From contig CM068825.1 of assembly GCA_028554795.2 (NCBI GenBank), forward strand, positions 156,355,053 through 156,419,052: 64,000 bases of DNA, given 5' to 3'. The position numbers were made by a program, and so were the translations under genes. Of this stretch, positions 20,628-30,055 are shown in pieces; positions within the stretch are counted from its first letter, which is position 1, and each line of letters opens with the position of its first letter. The notes below the pieces were generated by a model. The model had not been told where the DNA came from, searched no databases, and worked only from the letters and a program-made list of their open reading frames with translations. The stretch comes from Sinohyriopsis cumingii (lineage: Eukaryota; Mollusca; Bivalvia; Unionida; Unionidae).

Positions 20628-20939
20628 TTAATATGACAGATAGAACCCCGGAAAACTTATCAGTTGAATGACGCCATGGATACGTTGTAAATATTTCAAA
20701 TTTTCCAGCACTAAACACAGACAGCCTGTTGCGGTATAGCTAATGGTTTTATTTTGCTGAGACCATGTTGCAAATCCCGATGATACCGTGCATACGATGT
20801 TGGTAATATGCCCGGAAGTTATTCCGGCTGGGATTTTAATCAGACTGGTTTTATTAACGATCTCAGGAATTCCCGCTACGATGTTTTGCTGTGTTTGTTT
20901 GATCGTGTCTAGGTTAGTTTTGATATCAACGAGTTTCAT
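20628..20939 (-). CDS. Probable fibre-associated short ORF, unknown
   Basis: 103 codons from ATG 20939; the frame is open a little further upstream. The N-terminal part (MKLVDIKTNLDTIKQTQQNI) is a heptad-like coiled coil. The middle (ITSGHITNIVCTVSSGFATW) is Ser/Thr-rich and beta-like. Its position just after the fibre-like gene suggests a fibre head or chaperone, or the displaced C-terminal part of that gene. No family recognised. Confidence 0.4.
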   Translation of the reverse strand: MKLVDIKTNLDTIKQTQQNIVAGIPEIVNKTSLIKIPAGITSGHITNIVCTVSSGFATWSQQNKTISYTATGCLCLVLENLKYLQRIHGVIQLISFPGFYLSY

Positions 20940-21035
20940 GTCAATGGCGTGCGGAGTGCCAAAGAATTTATCTATGGATTAGTCGGTTGTTTGAAAATTT
21001 CTTCGAAATCATCCAAAAGCGCCTACGTGAACATC

Positions 21036-21518
21036 TTACTCGGCCCGCAACGTGGATAATTTATCATCTACGGTGCCATAGTTGACGTCGACGTATATTT
21101 TTGTTGCTGCGTCTTCGTCGGATGTTGGATCTCTTAAAACCACTATCTTATTTCCGTTCATGCTAAGTTCACCTGTCATTGTGTCACCGGTATTTTTTAC
21201 GCGATTAGCAACAGCTGTTGCAATTTGATTTCTGATGGTTGTAAACGACATACTTGAATCCCTAATTCTGCCGCTGTCAGTAAACACGGGTATATTATCC
21301 ATGACTGCACCAAGTACTCGTCGAATTATGTCATTCCATTTGATATTGCTGGTTTTTAGTTTACCATGTCGATCCTGAAAAATAACAACCTCATCTGGGT
21401 CAACTCCAGCCAGGTTCATAATATCAGCGAGGTCATCTTTAGTTGCGTACTTCGACAGAACAACATCGCCGGGCTTTTTCTTAACGCGTGAAGAAGATCT
21501 TCCGTAAATATCAACCAT
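21036..21518 (-). CDS. Fibre-like protein with tail-fibre repeat motif
   Basis: 160 codons, ATG at 21518. The C-terminal third reads NTGDTMTGELSMNGNKIVVL then RDPTSDEDAATKIYVD. This is very close to the DTMTG.L.M.G..I..L.DP....DAATK.YVD motif of phage tail fibres, also seen in some Polinton and viral spike proteins. The N terminus (MVDIYGRSSSRVKKKPGD) is basic and could anchor in the capsid. I infer a trimeric receptor-binding fibre. The protein ends soon after the motif, shorter than usual, with the 20628-20939 frame next, so it may be truncated. Confidence 0.65.
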   Translation of the reverse strand: MVDIYGRSSSRVKKKPGDVVLSKYATKDDLADIMNLAGVDPDEVVIFQDRHGKLKTSNIKWNDIIRRVLGAVMDNIPVFTDSGRIRDSSMSFTTIRNQIATAVANRVKNTGDTMTGELSMNGNKIVVLRDPTSDEDAATKIYVDVNYGTVDDKLSTLRAE

Positions 21519-21536
21519 TATAATAAGACCTGTTGT

Positions 21537-21983
21537 TTAAAACGCTTTACGCGCAACATAGCGGTTGCTTCTATAATCATGCACGACTTTATCTGTCATT
21601 GTTTGTGTGGGTAGCGTTGAATACCAAACTCTACAACCAGAGGTTGTTGCGTGAAGTGGTGCAACATACTTGATAAATTCAACAGGTGGAGCTAACCCGT
21701 ATGAATCAAAATAAACGATTCCACGTGGATCAACCGCGTATGATACCCAATGAGTACCAGGTCCGGAACGTTCGTCGAGATTAATAATACCTGTTTCGAG
21801 TTTGTTTGGTTGTTTTGGTAATTGATCTCGCATGAAAACACCTCTAAAGGCTTTTATTTTTAATCGTTTAGCAGCATCAAGTAAATCAAAATTTGATGCT
21901 GGAACGTCTAACGTGGAAGCCTTAGACTTCTCCCCCAACGAGATCCTGGCAATCTTAAGCCGCGTCCCTTTTTTTGTATCCAT
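21537..21983 (-). CDS. Adenain-like cysteine protease, catalytic Cys not seen
   Basis: 148 codons, ATG at 21983, overlapping the pX-like gene by 29 bp. The N-terminal two thirds are typical of Polinton maturation proteases: AFRGVFMRDQLPK, IINLDE, then the His site GPGTHWVSYAV and the acidic site YFDSYGLAPP. The expected C-terminal Gln followed by a Cys-Gly nucleophile motif is missing. Only a PTQTM stretch remains, and the sole Cys lies upstream of it (SGCRVWY). The family cleaves capsid precursor proteins. This copy is either truncated at the 3' end or inactive. Confidence 0.82.
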   Translation of the reverse strand: MDTKKGTRLKIARISLGEKSKASTLDVPASNFDLLDAAKRLKIKAFRGVFMRDQLPKQPNKLETGIINLDERSGPGTHWVSYAVDPRGIVYFDSYGLAPPVEFIKYVAPLHATTSGCRVWYSTLPTQTMTDKVVHDYRSNRYVARKAF

Positions 21984-22350
21984 TTCCTGTTGCTTTCTTT
22001 AGAGCCATTCCAGCAGCTGTTCCAACAGCACCTAACGCGGCTGCTTTTGCTACGGCTGGCGCGGCAGCAGCTATTAACGCTGGAATAGCCGCGAGAAGTG
22101 GAAAAATACCGCCTGTTTTAATTGAGTCTTTAACCGCACCCGCAGAGAGATTGAGTTTGACGCCTGTTTTTGATTGTTTACCGCCGCTGAAATGTTTAAG
22201 CTGGCGTTCTGATAATGATAGTTTATTTTGACCACCCGTGATCTGATCTCGCTTTAGTGATATTTTCATTATGCAGTTTTTTGCTGAATTTGATTGAAGG
22301 TTTTTAATCTGACCAGGAGTCAGACTGACACTAACGTGATGATATGGCAT
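21955..22350 (-). CDS. pX/Mu-like minor virion protein
   Basis: 131 codons, ATG at 22350. The architecture is that of a protein widespread in animal Polintons/adintoviruses: an N-terminal VSLTPGQIKNL unit, an internal repeat-like LKRDQITGGQNKLSLSERQL, a basic linker and a Gly/Ala-rich hydrophobic segment (GGIFPLLAAIPALIAAAAPA). The segment resembles adenovirus pX/pVI-type membrane-active or core peptides. I infer an internal capsid protein, possibly processed by the adjacent protease. The frame is intact. Confidence 0.7.
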   Translation of the reverse strand: MPYHHVSVSLTPGQIKNLQSNSAKNCIMKISLKRDQITGGQNKLSLSERQLKHFSGGKQSKTGVKLNLSAGAVKDSIKTGGIFPLLAAIPALIAAAAPAVAKAAALGAVGTAAGMALKKATGNGYKKRDAA

Positions 22351-22384
22351 TTTATGATTATACTCGTGTTTTTAAATAACATGA

Positions 22385-23862
22385 TTAAAGATTTTCCACT
22401 GGTGCATCAACGACTCTCATTCGACCACTACCACCTTCAAGTAACATGGCTTTATCGCTGAGCATAACCGCGATTGCTTTGTAGGTGCCGCGACCAAGTG
22501 GTGGACCAGCTATATCAGGAGGAGGGTTAGTAACACGAGCTCGAAAGTGTATATCAACGACAGATTGTTTGGATAAATCAAGATGTTCCAACGAAAAGTA
22601 ATAAATCTGATATAGTTCTGTAAAATCTAACTGTGATATTTGCAAACCGGTATCTACGTTTTGATCACGTCCCATAAATGACATCAAACGATGATATGCA
22701 CGCGCTACGTGATTTTGATCAAAATTTAACAATATATCCTCAGCCGGTTCTTGATGTCCATTTATCCGCAAAGAAACTTCATTAACTCCAAGGTTGTCAA
22801 ATATCATATGTGATCGTTGCTGATTACTCGTCCGAGCATTATTTTGCAGCGCAATAAAAATATGTCGCGGCGCAGAAACACCTTGCTGTGATGCTATATT
22901 CCATGTAAATAAACCATTAACAGAACTTTGAATAGCATCTGTGGTTACTGTTAACCATGATATCAATGATTTACCGCCTTGATCCATAAAAGAGAGTAAT
23001 TTTTGTTCTTCAATAATAGATGGAATCATTACTGGCATCCACAATGAGAGTTTTGATATATTTACTTTACCATCAGCAACACCAGCACCTCGCCAGATTG
23101 CATCATTATCATCACCTTTTCTTACGAGCACAATTGTGTGTTTAGCTCCAAAGATGACCTTTCTAACATTTCTGCAAAATCCAAAGATGTGAGATAATGG
23201 AATTGCACATGAGAAATTTCTATCATTTCCTGACAATGATGCTCGGCGTGTTGCAAATCCTAGGTTGTAAGTTTCATTAACACTTTTTATAATATCAAAA
23301 GCAGCACCTGGTCTGTCTGAGCGTTCAAAATCAACTGGTTGTGCATCAGCAGTACCTGCTGGTGTTTGTACTTTAATATACTGAACATGATCAGCGTTGT
23401 CAGTAATATCCTTAGCAAACATCATTGTTGGACCGGCTGATCTTGTGTAATCATCAGAATATCTCGCTAGACCAATTATTGTTGTAGCAACATCGACATC
23501 CTTCTGAATTGATTCAATATTTTTCCATCAATCATGTATGTGGCGCTATCAAACAGTGCCATAATCCCGTTGTTGACAAAACCAACACGCAAATTAGCAG
23601 CATATGGCGTATTAGCTACAACATTCGTTACAAGTCTACCTTCTACTTCAATAAACGCCTCAGCGGGCAAGAAATATCTACTTGTATCATGAACCTGTAA
23701 TTCGATTCTCCCCCGCTGATTTGGTTGTCTTGCGTCATAGGAATAAAATTGATAATCACGTACCGATTCATCTTTGAGGACCGGTGCATCCATGTCAAAT
23801 GCTGGGTCGGACATGCGTTTGAACATTTTATTGTAATTACCATTTTTCCAAATGGTGATCAT
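22385..23862 (-). pseudogene. Major capsid protein (double-jelly-roll type), frameshifted
   Basis: The N-terminal frame (23862-23476, 128 aa) carries RGRIELQVHDTSRYFLPAEA and a strand-rich segment ending near YMIDGK. The C-terminal frame (open to 22385) carries PLSHIFGFCRNVRKVIFG, NISKLSLWMPVMIPS and the terminal jelly-roll strands. The block with IFGFC...VIF...LVR and SLWMP is the hallmark I use for Polinton hexon-like proteins. The two frames differ by one base at a five-T run near 23520-23525. The C-terminal frame is open upstream of its first ATG (23425), so no coding is lost. The total would be about 490 residues, usual for the family. The start overlaps the preceding stop as ATGA. Confidence 0.88.
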
Positions 23863-24293
23863 CGTCGACGAAGACCGCTTCCTGCTATTAAATTTGCTGT
23901 TATATTTCTTTCTGCTTCTTCAGATAATTCCGTTAGTTTTTTATTTGCAGCTTGATTTATTATTTTACTGACATTTGCTGGCATAACCTCAGTACTTGCC
24001 AGTTTCACTGGTGGTTGTTGTTTTCGTCTTATTAATCGTGCTAGTCTATCTTTGATCGCCGAGAAACGCTTACCAGCAACATTGACAATTGCATCAGGAG
24101 CTTTTTCACGAATAGCCTCAATAGCCTTCATACCTAATTGTTTTGCAATCGGTATTGCTTTTGGAGCCATCCTTCTAAATAGACCCTGAATAACATCACC
24201 AAGTCCATCTCCGTAAATTACTTTGTAATTTGGCAGTCGTGAGTTTACTACCCTGACCATGATCGGTCCACGTTGAGCAGTATGTATAATCAT
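23859..24293 (-). CDS. Basic amphipathic virion protein (pVI/core-like)
   Basis: I choose the ATG at 24293 (MIIHTAQRGPIMVRVV), because upstream codons in this frame overlap the preceding gene and read as an unlikely hydrophobic run. The product is about 144 residues: a glycine-rich patch (YGDGLGDVIQGLFRRM), an amphipathic helix (KAIPIAKQLGMKAIEAIREK), a basic segment (RLARLIRRKQQP), then a charged helical tail ending GSGLRRR. This resembles DNA-binding or membrane-active minor virion proteins placed next to the capsid gene in related elements. The stop overlaps the capsid gene ATG in the sequence ATGA. Confidence 0.6.
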   Translation of the reverse strand: MIIHTAQRGPIMVRVVNSRLPNYKVIYGDGLGDVIQGLFRRMAPKAIPIAKQLGMKAIEAIREKAPDAIVNVAGKRFSAIKDRLARLIRRKQQPPVKLASTEVMPANVSKIINQAANKKLTELSEEAERNITANLIAGSGLRRR

Positions 24294-24318
24294 TTTTATA
24301 TACTGATTAATTAATTGT

Positions 24319-25468
24319 TTAGTCGCTGTGATAATCATCAGCAATTTCATCAATAAGTGAACGATAAATGCTGCGATCCAAAATACCACCTTGAAATAAT
24401 CTTCGACAAATATCAGATATTTCATTGGTTATTTCTGTTGAGTTATTTCCTGCACGTTTCCCCCTTATAAGAACTTCTAACCGTGACACGTCATTGAGGA
24501 CATTATCAGGACAAACAAAATTATTTTCTCCTGATGCAGTCAAAAAACCACTTCCTACAGCGCCAGGAGGATCATCGTCAGAATCTCTTTCTTCACCCAG
24601 TGAACGTAATTCCTTCCCCTGTTTAGTTTTTTTCGTTATTCTTAGCTTTACTTCTCTTGCCACCTGTTTTATTTTTTCAAAAGGTGATTTCAACATCATC
24701 TCTTTCTGCGGTGAAGAAGATTGTTGTTGTTCTATTTGTTGCAGAGGTGGAGGAAGTTGATACTGAGAGAGTTGTTCTTGTTCTAGTTGTTCCAGTCTCT
24801 CTCTATAAAGTCTTTTTACTTCTCTACTAAGACTTTCGTATTCTAGACCTCTAGCTTGTTTTTTTGTTGTAATATACGCGATATATCCATTTAATAAAAT
24901 TATCATCATTTACTTTTTCATGACTGGTTTTTAAAATACCAGATTTATTAAATATACCAAATAATATCATTTCAGGTAATTTTTCTCTTTCAGTATTTCT
25001 AATATCTTCAACAACCCCTTCGTTAAATCTTGCAATCAATTCTAAGTTTTCTCCTACTGGTTTGGATTCAGATGCAAGTTTTTTTCTCACGTCGGCGACT
25101 TCAGTACGAAGTTTTCCAATACTTTCAAGTATTTCTTCATCGACAGGTGGAGGTTGAGCTGCAGCTATGTCAGTTGGAAGGTCTCGTAAAATCCTTTTTG
25201 TCTGTTTAGTTCTTCTTGCTATTTTTTCAGTCTGCGCTACAGTTTGTTTTGATACCGGAAGAAGATCTTCCTTGATGACTGTTGTAACTTTCTCAGTAGC
25301 TGCAGTAACGGGTTTAAATAGTTTTTCAATGTCTTCTTTGTACTCAACTTGTGCTTCTTGCTGCGCTTGTAGATTTTTTCTGAATGAATCTCTAACAGGA
25401 AGAAATTTTTTAATTGCTTCTAATCGTTCTCGAGCTATCCTTGCAGTATGAGATTCCGGATGTACCAT
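24319..25468 (-). pseudogene. Coiled-coil protein of Polintons, unknown function, frameshifted
   Basis: The start is set at ATG 25468, as codons further upstream lie in the terminal repeat. The first frame (to 24851) is helical and charged (ARIARERLEAIKKFLPVRDSF, KIARRTKQTKRILRDLP), reaching an MILFGIFNKSGI segment. The second frame (24909-24319) continues with GLEYESLSREVKRLYRERLEQ, a Gln-rich linker and a conserved-looking C terminus (LEVLIRGKRAGNNSTEITNE). The frames overlap and differ by one base near 24885-24905. A beta-hairpin 'FG-I' segment followed by 'GLE.L' is familiar from unnamed Polinton proteins. The whole is about 380 residues. Possibly a scaffold (inference). Confidence 0.6.
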
Positions 25469-25493
25469 TTTATTATAACATAATGATTTAATT

Positions 25494-25641
25494 ATAGCAG
25501 CAGAGGGGGTGATGACCTCAATTAAGGCGTAATTAGAAAAAATCACCAACGACAGAGTAATACGTCGACGCTTTTTATTTTGTCGATCGTTTGTTTTCGA
25601 CGTTTCGACGCTTTTCAGACAAAGGTCTGTTCTCCCCCTCT
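25494..25641 (-). repeat. Right terminal inverted repeat
   Basis: Reverse complement of 9641-9788 over 148 bp with two differences. It ends CCCCCTCT and is followed by the GCAGC duplication at 25642-25646. Confidence 0.95.
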
Positions 25642-25800
25642 GCAGCTGACTTCCCAGTATGTCTGCACCAACTGCAATAGGGACTGTCAATCACGTATAG
25701 ACCTGCACAGCCACAGCAGACGATGCCAACACCCCAGAGACAGACAACACCCCAAGGGCGCTATTCGCATGGTTTCTCGAGACTGAGTCGCCAATGATGA
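25642..25800 (+). pseudogene. LINE ORF2 3' end, right half of the interrupted copy
   Basis: In the same phase as the left fragment it reads QLTSQYVCTNCNRDCQSRID then LHSHSRRC, a Cys/His finger (CxxC...C...H...C) that closes ORF2 in this LINE family. The frame stops at 25786 and the copy ends in 'gccaatgatgatga', a short GAT-rich tail. It establishes that the Polinton inserted within this LINE. Confidence 0.85.
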
Positions 25801-27170
25801 TGAACTTTTAAAAGCATGCAGCTATTGTGACCATGCCGTTTTTACTTTTTCATTTCATGATAAATGCTGTACATTTGAAATTGACTTAGTGCAGTTTTCT
25901 CAGATAATATCCCCTTACAAAAAAGTTATTATAAAGGTAAAAGTAAGAAGATGTAATGACTTTCTATCACGTTTGAATTAAAACTGCCTACTATCTATGT
26001 CTAACATTGTCCATGCTTTTGCAGTTATTTCCTTTATCGCTATATGCCAAGATAAGATTTCTCACGTAGTTTCATCAAATTGGTGTTCATGAAAAGTGAT
26101 TAATTCAGATATTTAATTGAAACAGACCCATAAATATAGTCTTATTGCTCTTGATTTTGATACTTGAAGCATATAGTTAGGAAGTTTGAGGAATAAAATG
26201 GGAAATGTGTTTTGAAAAGGAGCATAGCTTTATATACTGCTCTCACGTCTTTGTTTCGACTATCGTAATTATTAATGACCGCTTGAAGATTTAAACTGTT
26301 TCCACCACACATTTTCTTCATCGTTCACGAGAATACTTTTTTGCTAATGCATAATATATAATTAATGAAACATTTGCATTTATTTCTGCTAAGAAAATTG
26401 ATATAATGTTCATTTTCTAATGTTGTACTTACCACTTGAAAACCCTGCTTATAATATGCATGCTAATCTGTTGCGAGATAGCTGTGACGTTTTGATGACA
26501 GTCAGCTGCTGTTTTATGGGTCGCTTCAAAACCTCTTTCAAAGATAGCGTTTAATATGGTCAGCTATCTAATCTATCTAAACTGTTTGCTACGATTTCTA
26601 AAATGCATAACTGCGTTTTAAAAGCAGAGAACCGCCATTTAAAAGCAGTGAATCGATATCTGTCATTTTCGTACGCCATACCAAATTAACTTTTAAAGCA
26701 AATTGGAAACCTCGACGATGGTCTGGTAGCTTGATAGATAGAGCAATATATTTGAATCTTTGGGAAAATATCAAAGCAAATGTACCACAACTTTCTTTCT
26801 GGTTCACAAAAAGGTAAATTTCCTGTGGAAAAGGAACTGGTACTTTGAAGTTTAAAATAACAGTGTTTATGCTTTTAATTAATCTTTGAAAACTTGTATT
26901 CCTCTAATTATCATGACAACTCTCTACCGTAAGACGGAATATTAATAAAACATTTACGACCTTTAAACGTGGTCTTTGCAATCCATATTGAGATCTCATT
27001 ATAGGAAGTAGCTAACTTTGAGCCCCTATGCCATATATCAATAATTAACTCTTTTTACTAACCATGCACATGTTACTGAAAATTGAATGATGAAAGAATT
27101 CTAGAAATCGACAGATAAGAAACCGGAAAATATTCCATAAAACAGCCTAGTCATATTTACATCAAAGATT
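25801..27170. other. AT-rich noncoding stretch
   Basis: No gene, RNA gene or element recognised. Open frames are short and of random composition. Confidence 0.45.
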
Positions 27171-27173
27171 AGA

Positions 27174-27264
27174 CGCCAATTAAATATATAACCCTTATAA
27201 ATTGCCAATTAAATATATAACCCTTATAAATTGCCAATTAAATATATAACCCTTATAAATTGCC
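27174..27264. repeat. Tandem repeat, 30-bp unit, three copies
   Basis: 'gccaattaaatatataaccc' + 'ttataaatt' repeats three times nearly perfectly. Confidence 0.95.
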
Positions 27265-27353
27265 GAAAACTACTAGCTCGATGTTACAAATGTATGAAAA
27301 TAGTGTCCTACTGTTCGACATTTTGATACGCCTCTCATCCTGGTATATGCCAC

Positions 27354-27354
<1 letters not shown>

Positions 27355-27427
<73 letters not shown>
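27355..27427. repeat. (TA)n microsatellite at the LTR element's left edge
   Basis: About 70 bp of pure TA, ending exactly where the 5' LTR begins (TGTAACG). The retroelement may have landed in a TA tract. Confidence 0.95.
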
Positions 27428-27430
<3 letters not shown>

Positions 27431-28439
27431 AACGTATATCTGATTTAATTCAATTTTATTTTTATTTTTCTGTTTGTTTGGAAGCTTTATATATTATTTG
27501 TATTGTACATGCTATTATAATAAAATCTTGATTACGTGATTTGGAATTTTTTTCAAAAAATCTGTTTGACCTTACTCTAATTGTAAACACCTAAAGGTTG
27601 ACCTGGTTCTCGACCTTAGGTCAAAATTAGTAATAGTCACGTGAACAAGTTCTTTTTCTTAGTTATTTTTATTGTGGGAATAATAAGGCTGAGATCGAGG
27701 CTGTGTTGGATACGTGACCCCAGACATGTAAATAGTATTTAGTGAAGTAAACAACGTTTTTTATTTTATTCTCGGAGTGAAGTGATTGGCTTTTATCAAA
27801 GTCATACAGGGGCTACGTGTCATTGTATATGTAAACATGATCACGTGACCCTCTATTTTGCAATTCAGGCATTTTCAAAATCGCGAATTAGTTCATTTTA
27901 ATAGTGATGCTTAGAGAGAAATAATCTCAGTCTGGGCTTAAAACACATGATGTCAATGTATTCTTTTGTTGTGTCAGTTCAGAGTCATTTTAATGTCTAT
28001 TCGAATTATTGGGATTCAAAGGGATTATTTCTTTTTTTTTTTGCTGGAAATACATGTGTGCTGATACAGAATTTTTGAACAAAGACATTTCTTAAAATCT
28101 TATTCGGATTTCCAAAACCAGAGTGTTATTTCTTGTGTTTCTACAATGAACTGTAGACAACACCACAATACAGGATACAGCATACGTCATCGCCTTCCAT
28201 CTTGGATTCTTCGTCGTGACTCTAACTTGAATTCATTAGAGCATTTAATTCATTTTCTAAAATTTTATTCACGGATTATTCGTGGATTATTTTTGGATTT
28301 GATTTTTAAAACCGTAACTTTTTATTTTTCCATGTTTACAGTATTTTTCCAGGGAAATAAATTATTTGTTAAATTTTTCAAAGTTTGTTGTTTTCACTCT
28401 TTCTTTTGTTACTGTTTATTCGAACATAAACGCCTAACA
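27428..28439 (+). repeat. 5' LTR, 1,012 bp
   Basis: Begins TGTAACGTATATCTG and ends CGCCTAACA. It is collinear with 32878-34469 throughout, apart from the MITE in the latter, with about 10-15% divergence by eye. 'ctggaaatac' and 'gggaaataaatt' phrases are shared with the solo LTRs further right. A tRNA-binding-like TGGTTGCTCATCCGAG follows at about 28447. Confidence 0.85.
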
Positions 28440-28639
28440 GAAGAATTGGTTGCTCATCCGAGATTTTGAATTTTGGCTATAATATTTCAGAAAAGTTTGT
28501 TTTTTTAAAATTTGAATTCACCCAGTTTTTTTAAATCTTTGGTGAAATCGGCAAGCTGTTTCTAAAGTATCATCGATAGTAGAGAACTTTTGTGAATGGT
28601 TCTCAGAAGTGGTTGGACATTTTGAAAATGGACGTATAG

Positions 28640-29550
28640 CTAAAAAAGTTGGAATTAGAGATAAAACAGGTTCATTTTCAGACAGAAAAGATACAAATGG
28701 AAAGAGAGATGGGAGTAAGATGAATGCAGTTTCAGAAAGAGAGAGATAAAAGACAAATACAGTTTCAGAAAGAGATGGAAGTAAGACGCATGGAGTCGCT
28801 AAAAGATAGTGAGGAGAGAGAAAGACAAATGCATTTACAATCACAGAAAAATAAAAAGAAATTTCAAATTTGACCAAAAAATTAGAGCTGGCAAAGGAAA
28901 AACACGCTTCTACTTTTGATGTTTTAAGAAATATTAAGTTAGTACCTCCTTTTCTGGTAGAAGACGTAGACATATATTTGCATCGTTTTGAAAGACTTGC
29001 AGAGAGCTTTAAGTGGACAAGAGAGCATTGGACTCAGTTATTACAACGTGTACTCAATGGTATAGCTAGTGATATTTACAATTCACTGTCCGTTCACCAA
29101 AGTGGTAACTATTATGTGGTTAAGGAATGCATCTTAAGGGGTTATAAGTTAGTAACTGAACTTTATCCGCAAAAAATCAGAAACCATAAAAGAGAAGCTG
29201 GACAAGCTCATGTCTAATTTGCTAGAGAAAAAGAACAGTTATTTCATAGATTGTTTTAGCCAAGAAAATTGAACGAGATTATGAAAGTCTCGAACAACTT
29301 ATATTACTTGAAGATTTTAAAAACTGTGTCCACAGTGACATTAAGTCTTATCTTGAGCATCAGATTGAAACCTTGGAAAATACTGCTCGAACTGCTGATG
29401 AGTATTCCTTAACTCAAAGATCCTTTTGTAAATAAGACTTCCACTCAACAGTCTTCTGGCAGAAAAGTATTTCAACCTAATACAAGCCCTTCGAAAAAAT
29501 CTGGCACAACGTCTAAAAATTAAGCTTCAGATAAGCAGGATTCAAGATCA
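28640..29550 (+). pseudogene. gag region (capsid-like), broken
   Basis: The longest frame, 28870-29217, reads STFDVLRNIKLVPPFLVEDV, then YLHRFERLAESFKWTREHW, LLQRVLNG and YYVVKECILRGYKL. This is the SCAN-like capsid segment typical of Ty3/Mag/Gmr1 gag. The upstream Glu/Arg-rich stretch (28640-28870) and downstream helical segment are shifted between frames. Confidence 0.7.
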
Positions 29551-29900
29551 TTGTCTCTTCCTACGTGTACCTATTGCAAGAAGAAAATACACGTTATTTC
29601 TGATTGCTACAAATTGAAAAATAGGCATCAGAGTCAAGACAGGCCTATTCCAAATGCTCTTATTTCTAAGAGGTCAAGGTCACGGTCATGTATTGAAAGC
29701 AATACATTCATTGGGTTAAACAAACCCCAGTCTGATGTTATTATTGAGAATTACGAACCATTCCTACAGAAGGTTCTATATCAATCTCGGGTGATTCTGC
29801 CAATCATATGCCTATCAAAATTTTAAGGGACACAGGAGCTTCTCAGAGTCTTTTATTGTCAGGTATTTTGCCTTTTTCTGAGAAGTCTTCTTCTAATGAA
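29551..29900 (+). pseudogene. Zinc knuckle and aspartic protease remnants
   Basis: CTYCKKKIHVISDCYK is a CCHC zinc knuckle of the nucleocapsid. After a frameshift, ILRDTGASQSLLL at about 29819-29857 is the protease active site (DTGAS), with the catalytic Asp present. Confidence 0.75.
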
Positions 29901-30055
29901 AGTGTTCTTATTCAACGAGTAGGGTGCGTTCCTCTCCATTGTGTAAATTTTCATCAGACTTATTCTCAGGACCCGTGACAGTCGGCACAGTGTATGTTTT
30001 ATGCGTTGATAGCAATCATTTATAACTAGGCAACAACCAGACTGGAGATAAGGTT

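Larger units (their letters stand above)
9641..25641. mobile_element. Polinton/Maverick (adintovirus-like) element, 16.0 kb
   Basis: The element is bounded by 148-bp inverted repeats starting AGAGGGGG and by a 5-bp GCAGC duplication. It encodes the diagnostic set: packaging ATPase, DDE integrase, protein-primed DNA polymerase B, adenain-like protease and double-jelly-roll-type major capsid protein, plus PLA2, pX-like, penton-like and fibre-like proteins. Genes fall into a left block of mixed strands (replication, integration, packaging) and a right block entirely on the minus strand (virion genes). Polintons/adintoviruses are known as virus-like integrating elements of animals. The present copy is complete in length but has several frameshifted genes. 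It is richer in GC and CpG than its surroundings. Confidence 0.96.

Noticed and set aside
24294-24425. N-terminal extension of the amphipathic virion protein with hydrophobic residues (possible signal peptide)
   Set aside because: It overlaps the upstream coiled-coil gene in another frame; the ATG at 24293 gives a cleaner start.
25469-25690. N-terminal extension of the coiled-coil protein
   Set aside because: It lies within the right terminal inverted repeat and flanking LINE sequence, so it cannot be part of the element's gene.
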